DNA of 64,000 nucleotides. Source: Anoxynatronum sibiricum (lineage in GTDB: Bacteria; Bacillota; Clostridia; Peptostreptococcales; Tindalliaceae). The stretch is taken from contig NZ_JBCITM010000017.1 of NCBI RefSeq assembly GCF_039414295.1, positions 12,392 through 76,391 on the forward strand. The letters run 5' to 3'. Within the stretch, counting starts at the first letter, position 1; every line of letters begins with the position of its first letter. The notes under the pieces are model-generated. The model was not told the DNA's origin, did not search any database, and saw nothing but the letters and a program-made list of their open reading frames with translations. Below are positions 17,432 through 25,942 of this stretch, piece after piece. The position numbers were made by a program, and so were the translations under genes.

Positions 17432-19369
17432 ATGAGCAGTCCCCAAAAAACATTGTTGACAGGGAACCAGGCGGTTGCACGGGGGTTTTGGGAAGCTGGG
17501 GGTCTGGTGGCGGCTAGTTATCCCGGTTCTCCCACCGTGGAAGTGCTGGAGAGTCTGCATCAATACCCGGAAATTGAATCAGCCTTTTCCACCAACGAAA
17601 AAGTAGCTCTGGAGGTGGCCATTGGGGCTTCTCTTGCCGGAGTTCGGGCACTGGCCAGCATGAAGCATGTGGGCGTGAACATTGCTGCCGACCCACTGAT
17701 GACCTTTACACAAACCCCCACCCGGGGCGGGTTCGTGCTGATATCAGGCGATGATCCGGGCATGAACAGCTCTCAAAATGAACAGGATAACCGGAATTTT
17801 GCCTGCTTTGCCAACATGGCGGTGCTGGTGCCCTCCAACAGCCAGGAGGCTAAGGACTACACCCGCATGGCTCTTGAAATCAGCGAAGTTTATCGTTTGC
17901 CGGTGATGGTGCAGATCACCAGCCGGGTATGCCACGGCCGCTGTCCGGTGGTGTTGGGAGAACGGGAAGAGCATCTGGGCACCCCATTTCCCCGGGAAGT
18001 CCCCAATTATGCCATGATTCCCCCCAACACTTTCGACAAGCAGTATCATATGAAAGAACGGCTGGAAAAGCTGGCAGAAGGGCCGGAGATGGAAAAGCTG
18101 ATGCAACTGGAAGAAACGCCTAATGCGGCCACTCTCCTCATCACCAGCGGACTGCCCCATCACAATTTGAAAGAACTGGAGAATCTGAACCAACCTGTTA
18201 GTATTCTAAAACTGGGGATGCCCTTCCCTCTACCGCAAATAAAGCTGCAAGCCTTGGCAGCACAATACGAAAAGGTCATTGTGGTGGAAGAAATGACCCC
18301 CTTCATCGAAAATCAGCTGAAGGTGATGGGCATAGCCTGTGAGGGAAAAAGCCTCTTCCCCTTCACCGGCGAACTGCACACCGAAACCATTGAAGCCGGT
18401 CTGAAGAAAGCAGGACTGGTGACAGAATCCGCGTACCAATCGACAGGTCTGAAAGAAGTGAACCCGGCAGAAAGTGACGCTTCCAAAGAAGGTGACGTTG
18501 CCAGGCAAGGTACCGTTTCTGAAGAAGCCGTCGGGCAAGGGATACAGGTGCCACCCCGGCCACCCCTTTTCTGCGCCGGATGTCCTCATCGCCCTGTTTT
18601 CGACATTCTCAAAAAAAGCAAGGTGATGGTGAACAACGACATCGGCTGTTACTCCATGGGGCTGTTTTCTCCCTTTGAAGCCTCCCACTCTCTCATCAGC
18701 ATGGGGGCCACCCTGGGAATCTCCAAGGGCATGCTGAAGGCCAACCGCCAGGCTGGGCGACCCATCCCCCTGGTTTCTGTCATTGGCGACGGTACCTTCT
18801 TTCATTCCGGAATGCCGGGAATGGTGGACCTTCTCACCGGACTGGAACCGGAAGATAATCTCACCATCTTATTACTGGATAACGGCACTACTGCCATGAC
18901 CGGCGGTCAGGCCAATGCCGCCACGGGTAAACGCTCAGAAGAAACCCCCCGGCCCTTTGTTGACATTCCCCAACTGCTGAAGGCCATGGGAGTGAGAGAT
19001 GTACAGGTGGTGGACCAGTTTCGATACAAAGAAGCCAGCGAAGCCATTAACAAAGCCATTAAAACACCTGGGTTGTCGGTGATCATCACCACCCGCCCCT
19101 GCGCATTACATTTCAGAATCAAGAATCCCATTTATCAGGTGGACCCAGCCATCTGCATTGGGTGCCGCACCTGCATCAAAACCAACTGTCCGCCCCTGCG
19201 CATGAAGGCTTATGAAGGCTACGAAAAGTTGAAATCCTCCATTGATCCCACCATGTGCGTGGGGTGCAGCATCTGTGCCCAAGTATGTCCGGTGAACGCC
19301 ATCAGCCGGCCGGTGGACCGGAAAAAGGCTGACGACAAGAAGGATGTTGAAAAGGAGGAGTCCCGATGA
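17432..19369 (+). CDS. iorA: Indolepyruvate:ferredoxin oxidoreductase alpha subunit
   Basis: 645-residue thiamine-diphosphate enzyme that oxidatively decarboxylates aryl pyruvates to aryl-acetyl-CoA and reduces ferredoxin. Order: pyrimidine-binding domain (about 5-180, with GNQAVARGFWEAG), middle domain, TPP-binding domain (FCAGCPHRPVF about 390; IGDGTFFHSG and LDNGTTAMTGG), then two C-terminal 4Fe-4S motifs, CIGCRTCIKTNCPP and CVGCSICAQVCPV. The sixth to seventh cysteine spacing is as usual for the family. ATG 17432 follows AGGAGGG; a TTG at 17378 is less likely. Works with iorB, which overlaps its stop. Confidence 0.96.
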   Translation: MSSPQKTLLTGNQAVARGFWEAGGLVAASYPGSPTVEVLESLHQYPEIESAFSTNEKVALEVAIGASLAGVRALASMKHVGVNIAADPLMTFTQTPTRGGFVLISGDDPGMNSSQNEQDNRNFACFANMAVLVPSNSQEAKDYTRMALEISEVYRLPVMVQITSRVCHGRCPVVLGEREEHLGTPFPREVPNYAMIPPNTFDKQYHMKERLEKLAEGPEMEKLMQLEETPNAATLLITSGLPHHNLKELENLNQPVSILKLGMPFPLPQIKLQALAAQYEKVIVVEEMTPFIENQLKVMGIACEGKSLFPFTGELHTETIEAGLKKAGLVTESAYQSTGLKEVNPAESDASKEGDVARQGTVSEEAVGQGIQVPPRPPLFCAGCPHRPVFDILKKSKVMVNNDIGCYSMGLFSPFEASHSLISMGATLGISKGMLKANRQAGRPIPLVSVIGDGTFFHSGMPGMVDLLTGLEPEDNLTILLLDNGTTAMTGGQANAATGKRSEETPRPFVDIPQLLKAMGVRDVQVVDQFRYKEASEAINKAIKTPGLSVIITTRPCALHFRIKNPIYQVDPAICIGCRTCIKTNCPPLRMKAYEGYEKLKSSIDPTMCVGCSICAQVCPVNAISRPVDRKKADDKKDVEKEESR

Positions 19370-19968
19370 CCATAACCACGAACCAGAAGTCCGTCAACGT
19401 GATGCTGGCAGGCATCGGAGGCCAGGGACTGGTGATGACCACCCAGCTCATTTGTCAGGCCGCTTTTTTGGAAGGGTTTGACCTGAAAAGCAACGATGTC
19501 ATCGGACTGTCTCAGAGAGGGGGCATGGTGTGGGGGTCCATTCGTTTTGGCGATCACATCCACTCTCCCAACATTCCCCCGGGAGAGGGTGACTTTCTCA
19601 TTGGACTAGAACCTCTGGAAACCCTCCGGTGGCAACACCTTATCAAGCCAGCGGGGCGCGTGGTCATGAACACCCGCCAGGTGGCGCCCACCCGGGTGCA
19701 GCAGGAGCAGGAGCCCTACCCGGAAGAGGCCATTGAAAAAATGCAGACACTTCGCCGGGTGCACCCCCTGGATGCCGTGGCAGAAGCTATGAAGTGCGGC
19801 AACGCCAAAGCCGCCAATACCCTGCTGGTGGGGTGCCTGTCCCACTGGCTGCCCATTAGTGAAAGCAGCTGGCACCAGGCCATTGATGACACATACCCAG
19901 AAAAACTTAGGGAAGTAAATCATAAAGCCTGGCAGAAGGGCCGGGAATTGGCGGCGGATTGGGAGTAA
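19366..19968 (+). CDS. iorB: Indolepyruvate:ferredoxin oxidoreductase beta subunit
   Basis: 200-residue gamma-type subunit of the 2-oxoacid:acceptor oxidoreductase family, with the N-terminal motif MLAGIGGQGLVMTTQLI and SNDVIGLSQRGG. Its ATG overlaps the iorA stop (ATGA), so the two are translationally coupled and should form the IorAB heteromer. A GC-rich terminator follows. Confidence 0.95.
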   Translation: MTITTNQKSVNVMLAGIGGQGLVMTTQLICQAAFLEGFDLKSNDVIGLSQRGGMVWGSIRFGDHIHSPNIPPGEGDFLIGLEPLETLRWQHLIKPAGRVVMNTRQVAPTRVQQEQEPYPEEAIEKMQTLRRVHPLDAVAEAMKCGNAKAANTLLVGCLSHWLPISESSWHQAIDDTYPEKLREVNHKAWQKGRELAADWE

Positions 19969-20020
19969 AGATGTGAACCGTTGCAATTGCCAATGAGCGT
20001 TGTCAGTAGATGAGTGAAAA

Positions 20021-20054
20021 AAACGGCCGCCTTTTATCTAAAAGGCGGCCGTTT
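20021..20054. terminator. Intrinsic terminator after iorB
   Basis: AAACGGCCGCCTTTT pairs with AAAAGGCGGCCGTTT around a four-base loop. The A-run on the left also makes it a possible terminator for the minus-strand rloB remnant that ends 75 bases to the right. Confidence 0.85.
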
Positions 20055-20128
20055 CTGAGATCGTTACGGCGAAAGTGCTAAATGACTAAACATGCGATTC
20101 TACCATGCGTGGAAAAAAATGGGGGTGC

Positions 20129-20389
20129 CTACAAGTTTATAGAACCCGAATAATGGAGCAGTTCCTGTTCAACGCTAATCGCAGGATGTTCCTGGGAAGG
20201 TCTCTTTTTAATGACCAGGCGTTCGTGGAAGGTGCTTTCTGTGTAGCGTTTGAGCCCTTCAAAATAGTTGGGCTCTGTTTTCGTTCCTTCGCAAACGATG
20301 AGATAGCTGGGAGGTAATAACTGGCGGTGATTGAGGGAGCGCTTCTTTTTGGCGCCTTTACGTTTTTTAAACAGATCATCAGTGCCCAT
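20129..20389 (-). pseudogene. Truncated RloB-like gene (N-terminal part only)
   Basis: 86 codons matching only the start of the RloB family: YLIVCEGTKTEPNYFEGLK near residue 30 is the conserved Toprim-like beginning. The family usually has around 200 residues, and the rest is absent: the frame ends at a TAG and only about 75 bases remain before the iorB terminator. It is joined to the upstream ATPase gene by a TAATG overlap and has a clear RBS (GGGAGGA). RloA/RloB-type pairs (also seen in AbiL-like abortive infection loci) act as an ATPase plus Toprim-like effector, so this copy has very probably lost its effector activity. Confidence 0.75.
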
Positions 20390-21645
20390 TATTCGTCCTC
20401 CCACGGTGTGACGTCATGGACATAAAAATTTTTCAGCGACGGAACGGCCCCGTATCTGCCGGAAAGATAATCCTTATTGTAGGTGGCATCGTTGCGCACT
20501 TTCTTTTCGTTATCCAATCGGATTTCTGCAAGGGAATAAAGGGAAGATTGTCCGAGAGCGTCTTTTTCAGCAAACCAGATCTGATCTCTTCGAAAAACTT
20601 CTTTGGTAAGGGTATAGTTTTCATGCGAGGTATAGATTAACTGTGCACCGCAGGGGTTTGTGGTATCATTATGAAACAGGTTAAGCACATACCTCAGCAG
20701 CAGGGGATGCAACTTTGCATCCAGTTCGTCAATCCATAGAGTCCTGCCATGGGTTAAAACTTCATGCAAATGATGGTAGAGGCAAAACATCTTTTTCGTA
20801 CCATTAGATTCCTCTTCAAAGGGGAGTGCTCGAACGTCTTTGCCGTCCAGCGATTTGTGATGGGAGTACAGTTCATAGGCCACTTGATCATCATCCTGAG
20901 AAGAGCGAGACGCCTCTTTGAAACTGATGGATTCGATGCCCATATCAATGGCTTTTAAAAACTGTTCCAGCTGCTCCTTATAGGCAGCATCCTTCATTTT
21001 GCTGATGGGGACAAATCTGGAAAGGAAACTTTCAAAATCGGCATCGCCAAAATGAAACACCTGAGTGGATGAAAACCAGTCGGCGACATTTTTGGCATCC
21101 TTCATTTTTAAATTTGAAATAAAGGAAAGAAAAAGAGTTGCGTCTTCAACATAATAGGCGAACTTGCAAGCTTCCTTCAGATTTTTACATTCAATACGGT
21201 GTGTGCTTCGTTCAAATAGTGTTTTATAACTATTTTTACCACGTCGATCCCGTCGGTAAAGCCATTCAGAATGAACACGCTTTTTATCAACCACAAAGCC
21301 ATACTGATACTCTTTACCGGCGTAAGAAAAGAAGACTTCAAACTCAGATTTGCCGTTTCGAGAGGTTTCATCAAACTCAAAGGGCAGCACCGGAATCGAT
21401 TTTCTTTCGTTCTCATTTTTAAATGAGGTGAGGACATAACGACGCATAAAATCGAAGGCTTCCAGCACCGCGGTTTTACCACTGGCATTGGCACCATAAA
21501 TAACCGCTGATTTTAAATGAGGTTCATCACTTTCAGGGTTAATCAGGTGATAAGGGTGCTCTTTTAATAAAGTGGCACTCATATCGAAGCTGACAGCCTC
21601 GCGGTAAGACTTGAAATTGGAAAAATTGAATTGGGTGAGCATCAT
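20389..21645 (-). CDS. RloA-type AAA/ABC-like ATPase of a defence pair
   Basis: 418-residue ATPase of the AAA_15/RloA type related to Smc/OLD ATPases. Walker A GANASGKT lies at residues 51-58; the signature-like ESNGTKKMF, Walker B LWIDELDAKLHP and the late Ser-His-Glu (TSHEN) are in the right order. No membrane segments. AGGAGGTG lies just upstream; ATG 21645 and 21642 are both possible starts. It overlaps the truncated rloB gene. In intact loci the ATPase is thought to sense phage and release or control the partner; here the ATPase seems complete while the partner is not. Confidence 0.85.
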   Translation of the reverse strand: MMLTQFNFSNFKSYREAVSFDMSATLLKEHPYHLINPESDEPHLKSAVIYGANASGKTAVLEAFDFMRRYVLTSFKNENERKSIPVLPFEFDETSRNGKSEFEVFFSYAGKEYQYGFVVDKKRVHSEWLYRRDRRGKNSYKTLFERSTHRIECKNLKEACKFAYYVEDATLFLSFISNLKMKDAKNVADWFSSTQVFHFGDADFESFLSRFVPISKMKDAAYKEQLEQFLKAIDMGIESISFKEASRSSQDDDQVAYELYSHHKSLDGKDVRALPFEEESNGTKKMFCLYHHLHEVLTHGRTLWIDELDAKLHPLLLRYVLNLFHNDTTNPCGAQLIYTSHENYTLTKEVFRRDQIWFAEKDALGQSSLYSLAEIRLDNEKKVRNDATYNKDYLSGRYGAVPSLKNFYVHDVTPWEDE

Positions 21646-21727
21646 TCACACCTCCTACTACGATATTGCCATATGAAATAAAAAAGTCTACAAAAATGAG
21701 AAAATATCTCACAAAAAGGCCTTATCG

Positions 21728-21835
21728 GTGAGGGCGGCTCCAATCACGTGGACTGCCTTATTTTGGTGTCTGAATCATTTTTTCGGGGCCAATCAAAGGC
21801 TGGCGGATGCAATGCCTTTAAGACGATGGGGAGCT
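21728..21835 (-). pseudogene. Remnant of an aspartate/glutamate racemase-family gene
   Basis: Reading the minus strand, this stretch aligns with residues near RIGLMAANCQSLGGIEKVI and TQNEAAQVIGAA of the racemase-family gene at 31217-31900: after removing one base it gives TQNKAVHVIGAA. Stop codons and frameshifts are present and the flanks do not match, so this is a short decayed copy or a related gene interrupted long ago. It lies between the RloA start and the promoter of the next operon. Confidence 0.6.
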
Positions 21836-21932
21836 CTTTTTTTCTTGAGATCAGTTTAGGGCTTTCATACCCGTTTCAGAGAGAACACGGCAAACCATGG
21901 GGCAAATGACTGTAAAGTTCATCTAAAAGTAC

Positions 21933-21961
21933 TTGATAAAGCATCTCTAAGAGTGTATAAT
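21933..21961 (+). promoter_or_regulatory. Promoter of the ABC/phosphodiester-glycosidase operon
   Basis: TTGATA at 21933-21938, a 17-base spacer and a perfect TATAAT at 21956-21961. It stands 49 bases before the binding-protein gene and is overlapped downstream by a LacI-type palindrome. Confidence 0.85.
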
Positions 21962-21966
21962 CAAAA

Positions 21967-21982
21967 TTGCCAACGATGGCAA
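21967..21982. promoter_or_regulatory. LacI-family operator candidate
   Basis: TTGCCAACGATGGCAA is a 16-bp near-palindrome with a central CG, as is usual for LacI/PurR/CcpA-type operators. It begins five bases after the -10 and so covers the expected transcription start. The LacI-family regulator encoded in the same operon (28089-29084) is the natural ligand. Confidence 0.75.
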
Positions 21983-22009
21983 AATAATAATACTCAGAGG
22001 AGGACAGTC

Positions 22010-23041
22010 ATGAAAAAATGGATTTGTCTGATAGTGATCGCGATGATGTTGTTGACATTACCAGCTTGTGGACAAAAAGAGGGTAGTGGCGAGTTGGTTA
22101 TTTACTCCAATTCCCTCACCGATGGTCGCGGTGAATGGGTAGAGGAAAAAGCGAAAGAAGCAGGCTTTACTGTCACGGCAGTCCAGGTTGGTGGTGGAGA
22201 TCTTGCCAATCGTCTGATTGCAGAAAAGAATAATCCGGTTGCCGACATCGTTTTTGGTTTAAACACAATGGGATTTGAATCTTTAAAAAATGAAAACGTT
22301 CTCCTTGAATATGTTCCTGAATGGGCCGGTGAAGTTGAGGAAGGCATGAACGATAAGGATGGATACTATCATTCATTGGTCAAGCAAGCCATATTACTGA
22401 TATACAGCCAAGATGTGTATAGTGAAGCAACGGGTCCCCAGGATTGGACAGATTTATGGGAGAACCCAGCATTTCATGGTCAGTATTTTCTGTTCTCAAG
22501 TCTTTCAGGCGGCACAACGAGGGCGGTTATTAGCGGCATCTTAGTACGGTATCTAGATGAGAACGGAGAGTTAGGTGTATCCGAAGAAGGCTGGGAAGCT
22601 GTTAAACAACTCTATGACAATGGATACATTGCAAAAGAGGGTGAAGAATTTTATGCGCTATTAGCAGAAGGAACAACGCCAATGGGCCAAATGTGGTCAA
22701 GTGGACTTGCAGCCCGGGAAGAGCAATATGGCGTCAAGTCTTACTATGCGAAGCCGGCGGTGGGCGTTCCTTATGTGGTTGAACAGATTGGTATTATTGA
22801 AGGATCTTCAAACATTGATGAAGCGAAGAAGTTTTTAGATTGGTTTGGCTCGGCAGAAGTACAAGGCAAATGGGCTGAAGAATTTTATTCTTTACCGGCT
22901 AACAAAGAAGCACTTTCATTTGCGCCAGAATATATTAGAGCCATTGACGAATCCCTTACTGTTCAAGACATTGATTGGGGCTTTGTTGGTGCCCATATCG
23001 AAAAGTGGGCCGAAAAAATAGAGTTGGAAATCATGAGATAA
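22010..23041 (+). CDS. ABC transporter solute-binding lipoprotein (SBP_bac_6/Fbp-like)
   Basis: 343-residue extracellular binding protein. Lipobox LPACGQ gives a lipid-anchored Cys near residue 20; the mature part begins LVIYSNSLTDGRGEWVEEKAKEAG, typical of the FbpA/PhnS group that binds iron, phosphonates or other anions. The start ATG 22010 follows GAGGAGGA; the longer frame from 21953 lies inside the promoter. First gene of an operon with ATPase, double permease, phosphodiester-glycosidase protein, LacI regulator and glycosyltransferase. The substrate is unknown; a sugar phosphodiester would fit the neighbours. Confidence 0.9.
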   Translation: MKKWICLIVIAMMLLTLPACGQKEGSGELVIYSNSLTDGRGEWVEEKAKEAGFTVTAVQVGGGDLANRLIAEKNNPVADIVFGLNTMGFESLKNENVLLEYVPEWAGEVEEGMNDKDGYYHSLVKQAILLIYSQDVYSEATGPQDWTDLWENPAFHGQYFLFSSLSGGTTRAVISGILVRYLDENGELGVSEEGWEAVKQLYDNGYIAKEGEEFYALLAEGTTPMGQMWSSGLAAREEQYGVKSYYAKPAVGVPYVVEQIGIIEGSSNIDEAKKFLDWFGSAEVQGKWAEEFYSLPANKEALSFAPEYIRAIDESLTVQDIDWGFVGAHIEKWAEKIELEIMR

Positions 23042-23055
23042 AACAACTCAATCCT

Positions 23056-23086
23056 GCGACAGCCGAGTCCATTCTTCGGCTGTCGC
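23056..23086 (+). repeat. Hairpin between the binding-protein and ATPase genes
   Basis: GCGACAGCCGA and TCGGCTGTCGC form a perfect 11-bp stem with a nine-base loop and no T-run. This is probably an mRNA-stabilising element at the 3' end of the binding-protein cistron, as for other importer operons. Confidence 0.7.
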
Positions 23087-23121
23087 TATTAAAGCGATTG
23101 AAAAAGTTGAAGGAGTGTAAA

Positions 23122-24120
23122 ATGATTACATTCGATAACGTAGAGATCAGGTACGGGGATTTTGCGGCAATCCAAAATCTTAATTTAATCATTAACGAAG
23201 GTGAGTTTTTCACGTTGCTAGGGCCATCTGGCTGCGGTAAAACAACCACGTTACGTAGTCTGGTGGGTTTTATTAAGCCTTCTCAGGGCACTATTCTGAT
23301 CGAAGGAGTCAGGGTGAACGATAAACCGGTGGAAGAAAGAGAGATAGGCATTGTTTTCCAGAGCTATGCGCTATTCCCGACAATGAATGTGTTTGACAAT
23401 ATTGCATTTGGCCTTCAGTTGCAAAAAAAATCCAAAACGTTGATTGAGCAAATGGTTTGGGAAATAGCAGAGAAAGTAGATTTAAACAATGAGCAGTTGA
23501 ATAAAAGAGTCTCAGAATTAAGTGGAGGCCAGCAACAACGAGTCGCAATTGCACGGGCGTTAGTCATGAAACCTAAAATACTTGCTTTAGATGAACCACT
23601 TTCAAATTTGGATGCAAATTTGAGAGGGCAGCTTCGAATGGAGCTGAAAAGGCTGCAAAGAGAATTTGGGATCACCACCATCTATGTCACCCATGATCAA
23701 GAAGAAGCTTTAACCATTTCAGATAGGATCGCAGTGTTTAATAAGGGTTATTTAGAGCAAGTAGGCACACCAAAAGAAATCTACAATGAGTCAAAAACTG
23801 AATTTGTAACGAATTTTATTGGGGACATTAATTTATTGCCGGGGAATCTGAAAAAAGAGTTGGAAATAGACATCAAGCGTCAAGCTTACATCAGACTGGA
23901 AAAGATCTATTTAGAACCCCCTCACCCGAGCCCTGAGAGATATCATCAATTGGGGGTGGTACTTGTAGAGAAAGAGTATTATGGGAATCTGAGTAAATAC
24001 ACCTATCAGTACCAAGGTGACCTGATGAGAAGTTATGTGATCGATAACGAAAGAAACGATTGTGCCATTGGGGATCACGTAGACATTTACATTGATAAAA
24101 ATGCCATTTTAACTTTTTAG
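23122..24120 (+). CDS. ABC transporter ATPase (Fbp/Pot-like)
   Basis: 332-residue nucleotide-binding subunit. Walker A GPSGCGKTT near residue 35, Q-loop VFQSYALFP, signature LSGGQQQRVAIARAL, Walker B ILALDEPLSNLD and switch His in VTHDQEE; the C-terminal part (about 240-332) is a TOBE-like regulatory domain. ATG 23122 follows GAAGGAG. Energises the fused permease encoded next. Confidence 0.93.
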   Translation: MITFDNVEIRYGDFAAIQNLNLIINEGEFFTLLGPSGCGKTTTLRSLVGFIKPSQGTILIEGVRVNDKPVEEREIGIVFQSYALFPTMNVFDNIAFGLQLQKKSKTLIEQMVWEIAEKVDLNNEQLNKRVSELSGGQQQRVAIARALVMKPKILALDEPLSNLDANLRGQLRMELKRLQREFGITTIYVTHDQEEALTISDRIAVFNKGYLEQVGTPKEIYNESKTEFVTNFIGDINLLPGNLKKELEIDIKRQAYIRLEKIYLEPPHPSPERYHQLGVVLVEKEYYGNLSKYTYQYQGDLMRSYVIDNERNDCAIGDHVDIYIDKNAILTF

Positions 24121-24204
24121 GCCAATGAATGGCGCTGTTTTCGAAAAAACTTCGGCCCTGGTTGAACTGCCTCGGCTCCACTTAATTGCACAAGGGGAGT
24201 TAAT

Positions 24205-25911
24205 ATGAAACATATAATGGCTAAAATAAAAAAGGTAAATGCAATGCACTTCTTATTTTTGAGTGGAACGACATGGTTGCTTTTTGCTTTTCTGATATTT
24301 CCAAATATCAACTTGATCTTTGAAACTTTTTTTCAGGATGGCCGCTTCACGATTTCTGCCATTGAACGTTTTATGAAATCAGGCAGGGCCATGCGAAGTC
24401 TAAAAAATAGTTTTATTCTGGCGGGAACGTTGGCAATCACCGTCAACCTATTGGGGACGTTCATTGTTTTGGTGTCTGATTATTTCAAAATAAAAGGCAG
24501 CCGGTTTCTGAAAATCGGGTATAGCAGTACGTTAGTATACGGTGGAATTGTACTGGCGTCCGGCTATCTTTTTGTGTACGGAAGTTCAGGTGTGATAACG
24601 AACATGCTAATGAAAATTTTTCCTGCGATGAATCCACACTGGTTTGAAGGATATGGTGCGGTTACATTTGTGATGACTTTTGCGTTAACAAGTTTTCATA
24701 TTATATTTTTATCTGACGCTTTAAAGAATATTGATTACCAAACCATAGAAGCGGCAAAAAGTATGGGAGCTTCCAGTTGGACGATCTTAACAAAAGTGGT
24801 CTTGCCGGTGCTAAGCCCCAGTTATTTTGCCATCACCATCCTCATTGTGTTGACTGGATTAGGTGCGACCTCAGCACCATTAATGATCGGAGGAGAACAT
24901 TTTCAGACAATCAATCCGATGATTATCAGATTCTCAAAAAGCATTGCCTCGCGTGATATTGCAACGGTCTTATCTCTCATACTCGGGATAGCGACCATCT
25001 TCACTTTGTTTATTTCCAAAATAATAGAGTCAAGGTATCACTACATGTCTGTTTCAAAAGTCAAAACAACGTTGATAAAGCAAGAAATTAAAAATCCTGC
25101 GGTTAATATACTCTTGCATGTCAGCGCCTATACCATTTTTCTGATCTATGTGATTCCAATTCTATTGATCATTATTTACTCGTTTACTGATGGGTATACC
25201 ATCGCCACCGGAAATATCAGAATCAGTTCTTTCACGCTGCAAAACTACACGTCGCTGCTATTTCAACCTTCCTCATACAAACCCTACTTGACAAGTATCG
25301 TCTATGCTACCCTTGCAGCTTTCATGGTGGGTGCGTTGATTTTGACACTGGCACGGTACCTGAGGAGTGGAAAATCCTTCTACAGAAGTGTCGTGGATTA
25401 TGCACTGATGACCCCGTGGCTGCTTCCTTCAACACTGATCGCCATGGGTTTAATAGTGACATATGATACCAAAAGAATGTTGTTGTTTGGAAAGGTTTTG
25501 ACAGGAACACCGGTGATGTTGTTAGTGGGGTACATCATTATCAAGATTCCTTTCACTTTACGCATGACCAATGCGGCCTTGTACAATGTGGACCATTCAT
25601 TAGAAGAAGCGGCTAAAAGCATGGGAGCGAGACCGTTTTATATTTTTCGTAAAATCGTATTCCCTGTCATTCGCCCCTTTATTCTGGCGATTTTTGTCCT
25701 TAATTTTAATGCGCTGTTGGCAGATTATGATTTGTCTGTATTACTCTATCACCCGCTGTATGAGCCATTGGGTGTTGTCATGAAGAATAATGCCGAAAGT
25801 CAAATTAATCCCAATGCTCAAGCGCTTGTATTGGTCTACTCGGTGATTTTGATGCTGATTTCAACGATTTCATTGTCATTAGTTTATGGCAAACAAAAGA
25901 AAGTTCTTTAA
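24205..25911 (+). CDS. ABC transporter permease, two fused transmembrane halves
   Basis: 568 residues with about twelve membrane helices and two EAA loops, EAAKSMGASSWTILTKVVLP (about residues 187-206) and EAAKSMGARPFYIFRKIVFP (about 470-489). This double permease layout is that of FbpB/ThiP-type importers. Preceded by AAGGGGAG. It partners the ATPase and lipoprotein upstream. Confidence 0.93.
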   Translation: MKHIMAKIKKVNAMHFLFLSGTTWLLFAFLIFPNINLIFETFFQDGRFTISAIERFMKSGRAMRSLKNSFILAGTLAITVNLLGTFIVLVSDYFKIKGSRFLKIGYSSTLVYGGIVLASGYLFVYGSSGVITNMLMKIFPAMNPHWFEGYGAVTFVMTFALTSFHIIFLSDALKNIDYQTIEAAKSMGASSWTILTKVVLPVLSPSYFAITILIVLTGLGATSAPLMIGGEHFQTINPMIIRFSKSIASRDIATVLSLILGIATIFTLFISKIIESRYHYMSVSKVKTTLIKQEIKNPAVNILLHVSAYTIFLIYVIPILLIIIYSFTDGYTIATGNIRISSFTLQNYTSLLFQPSSYKPYLTSIVYATLAAFMVGALILTLARYLRSGKSFYRSVVDYALMTPWLLPSTLIAMGLIVTYDTKRMLLFGKVLTGTPVMLLVGYIIIKIPFTLRMTNAALYNVDHSLEEAAKSMGARPFYIFRKIVFPVIRPFILAIFVLNFNALLADYDLSVLLYHPLYEPLGVVMKNNAESQINPNAQALVLVYSVILMLISTISLSLVYGKQKKVL

Positions 25912-25913
25912 AT

Positions 25914-25941
25914 TGGAGGAACATCAAACTGGAGGAACATC
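25914..25941 (+). repeat. Duplicated ribosome binding site
   Basis: The 12-mer TGGAGGAACATC occurs at 25914-25925 and again at 25930-25941, directly before the ATG at 25943. The second copy is the functional Shine-Dalgarno by distance; the first could act as a ribosome standby site. Confidence 0.7.
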
Positions 25942-25942
25942 C

